A DNA stretch of 64,000 nt from Homoserinibacter gongjuensis (GTDB taxonomy: Bacteria > Actinomycetota > Actinomycetes > Actinomycetales > Microbacteriaceae). The stretch spans positions 1,054,001 through 1,118,000 of the forward strand of contig NZ_BSVA01000001.1 of the NCBI RefSeq assembly GCF_030161875.1. The letters are read 5' to 3'. A model generated the notes under the pieces. That model saw nothing but the letters and a program-made list of their open reading frames with translations, was not told the origin of the DNA and did not search any database. Positions 60,558 to 64,000 of this stretch are shown in pieces. The position numbers and the translations under genes were made by a program. Within the stretch, counting starts at the first letter, position 1, and the number at the start of each line of letters is the position of its first letter.

Positions 60558-61459
60558 ATGCCCCCGTGCTCACCGGTCGGCGCGCGCGTGTGCAGGAGGC
60601 ACGTGCGCCGCGCCACCGTTCCGAGCGCGCGGAACCGAGCTTCTCGGGCACCTTCCAAGCCCTCGGCGAGCTCGCGTACAGCGGGGCACAGGTGTCGGCG
60701 TCGGCGATCGACCTCGACTCCGACGAGCGCATCGTGTCGATCGACGACCGCATCGTGCTGCCCACGGCATCCGTGGGAAAGATCCTGCTGCTCATCGAGG
60801 TGTCGGCGCGCCTCTCGGAGCAGGCCGTGCCGGCCATCGAGGTACTCGCCAAGACGTCGAAGGATGCGGTGGGCGACTCGGGGCTCTGGCGGCACCTGCA
60901 GGCGCGGTCGCTTCCGCTCGCGGATGTCGCCACCCTCGTGGGCGCGACGAGCGACAATCTCGCCACGAATGTGCTGCTGCGCGAGGTCGGACTGGACGCC
61001 GTGCGGGCCCGCACGGAAGACCTCGGGCTGCTGCGCACGGCCCTGCTCGATCTCGTGCGCGACACTCGCGGACCGGACGACGCGCCGCAGCTCTCGGTGG
61101 GGTCGACGGCGGAGCTCTCGTGGCTGTTCGCTGCACTCGCCCGCGGCCAGGTGGTCGACGCGCTGACCTCGTCGCGGGTGCTCGGGTGGCTGTCGCTCAA
61201 TACCGATCTGTCGATGGTCGCGAGCGCGTTCGGCGTCGATCCGCTCTCGCACCGCGGGGTCGACCACGGGCTGCAGCTCGTCAACAAGACGGGCACGGAT
61301 GTCGGGGTGCGGTCGGAGGCCGGCATCCTGCGCGGGCCGCGGCGTGGCATCGCCTACGCCGTGTCGGTGCAGTTCAGCGACCGTTCGATCGCCGCGCGCC
61401 TGCGGGTGCTCGAGGCGCTGCGGGTGACGGGGTTCGACCTGCTCGAGTACGTGCACTGA
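60551..61459 (+). CDS. Class A beta-lactamase-like serine hydrolase
   Basis: About 302 aa. The three active-site motifs are present: SxxK as TASVGKILLL, SDN as GATSDNLATN and KTG as LVNKTGTDVG. An Omega-loop glutamate is not obvious. There is no signal peptide, so it may act in the cytosol on peptides rather than as a resistance enzyme. The start is uncertain: the frame opens at a TTG (60551) overlapping pepO, and a GTG at about 60566 is an alternative. Confidence 0.82.
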   Translation: MVDAPVLTGRRARVQEARAPRHRSERAEPSFSGTFQALGELAYSGAQVSASAIDLDSDERIVSIDDRIVLPTASVGKILLLIEVSARLSEQAVPAIEVLAKTSKDAVGDSGLWRHLQARSLPLADVATLVGATSDNLATNVLLREVGLDAVRARTEDLGLLRTALLDLVRDTRGPDDAPQLSVGSTAELSWLFAALARGQVVDALTSSRVLGWLSLNTDLSMVASAFGVDPLSHRGVDHGLQLVNKTGTDVGVRSEAGILRGPRRGIAYAVSVQFSDRSIAARLRVLEALRVTGFDLLEYVH

Positions 61460-61807
61460 GCGGTCGGGGCCGCTTTCAGGTCCTCCCGGGCGGGTGTTCT
61501 ACCCCCGTTGTCCACAGTTCGCGCGGAGGGGCTTGCGCCCCCGTCCGGGGGCTCTAAGTTGAGCCTTGCCCCGGTCGGTCCGTACCCGCGGAATCCCACC
61601 TGCCCGGTGCGTGCAACACCTGAAACATCCCCCCGATAACCCCCACATCGCTTACCCCCGTCTCGGGCGCATCCCACTCGAGGCCGCCCTGCCTCCGGCG
61701 CACGCCTTTCCGGCCCGCCTGTCGTCGGGCTGTCCCGACGCGCCCGAGAGGGAGGTGCGCGCCCGTGCGCCGCCATACGTGCGGGTCCTCCCTGCAAGGA
61801 CATCACC
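61460..61807. other. Leader region without a supported gene
   Basis: A 348-bp gap before the surface-protein gene. Contains a TTGTCCACA 9-mer near 61509 and a CGCCCCCGTCCGGGGGC hairpin-like segment near 61535-61552. No coding frame with recognisable character. Probably promoter plus a long 5' untranslated leader. Confidence 0.4.
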
Positions 61808-63945
61808 GTGCTCAAGAAGATCTCGGCGACGCTTGTCGCCTTCGTACTCGCTCTCGGCCTCTCCCTCGTCATCGCCCCGGCTTCCGCGGTCGCAGACGAA
61901 CAAGCCTCCCCCGACCAGCACCTCGCCCTCGGATACTCCGACGCAGCTCGTGCCGAGCGAGCCGGCAGCCGATCCGGCCGCCGACTCCGCGCCGACTCCT
62001 GACCCTGCGCCACCCGCCGACCTCGCGCCGAGCCTCGCGCCCCCGCCGGGCCCAGCCCCGCAGGGCCCCGCTCCCGCTCAAAGCAGGACGTTCTCGCAGA
62101 GCGCCGCCTCGAGCAGTTACCCCACCAACCCCCGCCTCTTCGGCGTCGCGCTCTACGTGTACAAGAAGGTCGACGCGGGCGCGCCCGCGGCCTGGGAGAA
62201 CTCCGGCCCCCAGCGGCTCCTGATCTCGCGCGTCGACAACCCGAGCGAAGACGCCAATACCTGGTACACCTCCATCTCCCCCTCGCTGCTGCCTGCGGAT
62301 GTCTGCGGCGCGGGCTGGGGCGTGCAACAGGACAAGGTGTCGTTCACCGGAAGCTTCACCTTCCCGTCGACGATCACGCCGCCCGACGACAACATCGGCT
62401 GGCCGCCGCTCTACGACGCCCAGCACCAGGAGCTCTCCGAGCTCGTGACGGTGCCCGCGTGTCCGCCGCCGTCCTACCCGAGCTGCATCCCCACCTCGTC
62501 GGTCAGCTACACCTACGACGCGACGACCAACAGCGGCGTCATCACCGTGCCCGACCCCGCCGGTTCGACCGGTGAGCTGTGCACGCCGTTCTGGGTGACG
62601 GCGACGAGCTGGAAGTACCTCGGCAGCAGCACCTGGATCCAGAAGCTCGATCAGGTGCAGCAACTCGGCAAGATCTCCACGCCGGGCAGCTACCCGTACT
62701 CCGCCGCCGTCACGTGCGGTCAGGGCGACATCTACGCCTCCTTCCGCGGCGACGATGCGACCCTGACGCCCACGCCGTACCTGTACGGTCCCGACAACCC
62801 CTTCAACGAGCACTTCCTGCACGAGATGGGATTCAGCGGTCCGACGCCCACCTACATGCAGACCAAGCTCGGCTGCAACGAGCTGTCCGTCGCGCCCACC
62901 AGTGCGCCGGCGAGCTGCACCGCGCAGGGCGGCTACTCGCTGCCGACCGTCGACCACGTGCGCTGGCTCCGCGACGGCACGCCTGTGCCGGCGGGCGACT
63001 ACACCGCCACGACGGGAAGCACCGTGACGATCACGGCGATCGCCGACGAGACCTTCGTGCTGCCGGGGGAACGCAGAACCCGACGACGCACGAGTGGTCA
63101 CGCAGCTGGACGTTCAGCTTCCCCGCGGCGACCGGATGCGCGGTGCCGCAGCTGGTCGGCTCGATCACCGCACAGTGCGTGAACGACGTGCCGATTCTCG
63201 GCTACTCGGTCACCCTCGTCGACCCCGACCACCAGTCGACGGGTGACGAGGCCGTGCTCAGCCTGACCGACGGAACGAACACCTACGTCTTCGACCCCGC
63301 GCTCGGCACGATCCACGACGGTGAGACCCTCACGGGTAGCCGCCTCTGGCCGGGTGCGAGCGTCGACGGTGACGGCAACCCCACGGGCTGGCCCGGCTGG
63401 GAGTTCACCGGCGGCAGCTGGCAGGAGACCACCGGCAACTTCGCCTGGACCCGCGCCGACGGACTCACCGCCGTGATCAGCGTCAATCCCGAGCTCGGGG
63501 TCACCGTGACCTACCCGCCGGGCGACCCGTCGTGCATGACCCGCCCGCCGCAGGACCCGCCGACCCTCGGGCTCTTCCCCACCAACGCACAGCTGTCGAC
63601 GCAGTGCACGGTCGACGGGCGCGGCGTGCTGACGCTCGGCCTCGTCGAGGAGTGTCGTTCTTCGACGACGTCAACTACTTCATCGACGGCGTGCCGGCGA
63701 CGAGTGCGACGGTCTACCTGAACCCGGGCAGCTATCGGGTCACGGTGACGACGAAGAACGCCGCCGACGGCCTCGACGGGCCCACGGCGTGGCAGTTGAA
63801 CGTGACAGGCACCGGCGTGTGCGGTGAACTGACGACCCTTGCCCTCACGGGGGTCGAGTCCGGTTACCTCGCCGTCATCGCCGGCCTGCTGATCGCCGCT
63901 GGTGCGTCGATCGTCGTGATCCGCCGGGTACGCCCGGGCGCGTGA
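61808..63945 (+). CDS. Large secreted surface protein with LALTG sortase signal
   Basis: About 712 aa after three indels are repaired: an extra C in the run 61908-61912, one base lost in GGGGG 63065-63069 and one near 63648-63651. GTG 61808 has AAGGA upstream. Signal peptide MLKKISATLVAFVLALGLSL; Pro/Ala/Asp-rich stalk; a Cys-containing beta-rich body (LFGVALYVYKKVDAG, CGAGWGVQQDKVSF, several Y/W-rich strands). C-terminal LALTG, a TM (YLAVIAGLLIAAGASIVVI) and RRVRPGA follow. The body resembles actinobacterial collagen-binding/Ig-like surface proteins but I do not recognise a defined family. Confidence 0.8.
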
Positions 63946-63950
63946 GAACC

Positions 63951-63985
63951 CGGGTCCCGTCCGCTGCAGGGGCGGACGGGACCCG
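63951..63985 (+). terminator. Strong hairpin after the surface-protein gene
   Basis: CGGGTCCCGTCCGC and GCGGACGGGACCCG form a perfect 14-bp stem with a 7-nt loop, 5 bp after the stop codon. Confidence 0.8.
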
Positions 63986-64000
63986 GTCCACGTGGCGCGG

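Noticed and set aside
60551..61459. Antibiotic-resistance beta-lactamase
   Set aside because: Active-site motifs are present but there is no signal peptide and no clear Omega-loop glutamate, so a resistance role is not supported.
61460..61807. TTGTCCACA near 61509 as a functional DnaA box
   Set aside because: A single isolated 9-mer is expected by chance at this density; no cluster.

Overview
The window is a high-GC actinobacterial chromosome segment centred on the replication origin. Gene content and order point to the family Microbacteriaceae (inference): a partial parA, rsmG, jag, yidC, yidD, rnpA and rpmH on the minus strand, then dnaA, dnaN, gnd, recF, a DUF721 gene, gyrB and gyrA on the plus strand. 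Three parS sites lie in the first 2 kb. DnaA boxes flank dnaA, and the AT-richer dnaA-dnaN gap is the probable oriC.

Layout. 1-5 kb: partition and ribosome/membrane-insertion genes, plus a small GIY-YIG nuclease gene embedded in a cluster of palindromic repeats. 4.2-15.3 kb: origin and replication genes. 15.3-17 kb: tRNA-Ile and tRNA-Ala flanking more repeat copies and a quinone oxidoreductase. 17-25 kb: ccsB, an Imm5-like gene, a TPM protein, cyclophilin, rhomboid, crgA, a class E sortase and pabA. 25.8-34.6 kb: the actinobacterial growth-control operon pknB-pknA-pbpA-rodA-pstP-fhaB-fhaA, read on the minus strand. 34.9-39.1 kb: a tRNA-Leu followed by an accessory region with transposase debris, the 3' end of an Rhs gene with a nuclease-like toxin tip, a GAD/DUF1851-type immunity gene and an Imm33-like gene. 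39.2-64 kb: cell-surface proteins with sortase motifs, a RimK/RimB pair, small regulators with visible operators, NucS, NnrE, RlmN, MATE and MFS transporters, a LacI regulator, an M13 metallopeptidase and a serine hydrolase.

Functional links. The ParB/parS sites and oriC place chromosome partition and initiation together. The PknA/PknB/PstP/FhaA/FhaB set, RodA, PbpA and CrgA form the cell-elongation and division control module. A class E sortase is present together with surface proteins ending in LADTG, LALTG or LPWTG followed by a membrane anchor.

Sequence quality. About 35 reading frames are interrupted by single-base indels, mostly in runs of G or C and including dnaA, gyrA, pknB, rodA and fhaB. 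All but five are one-base deletions. This looks like uncorrected sequencing error rather than gene decay. Affected genes are given as whole CDSs with the break noted.

Most notable signals: a palindromic repeat family with conserved outer ends and a covarying inner stem, densest at the GIY-YIG gene; a short inverted-repeat element that supplies the stop codons of two unrelated genes; an in-frame double-hairpin insert inside rlmN; and an extracellular Ig-like extension on PknA.
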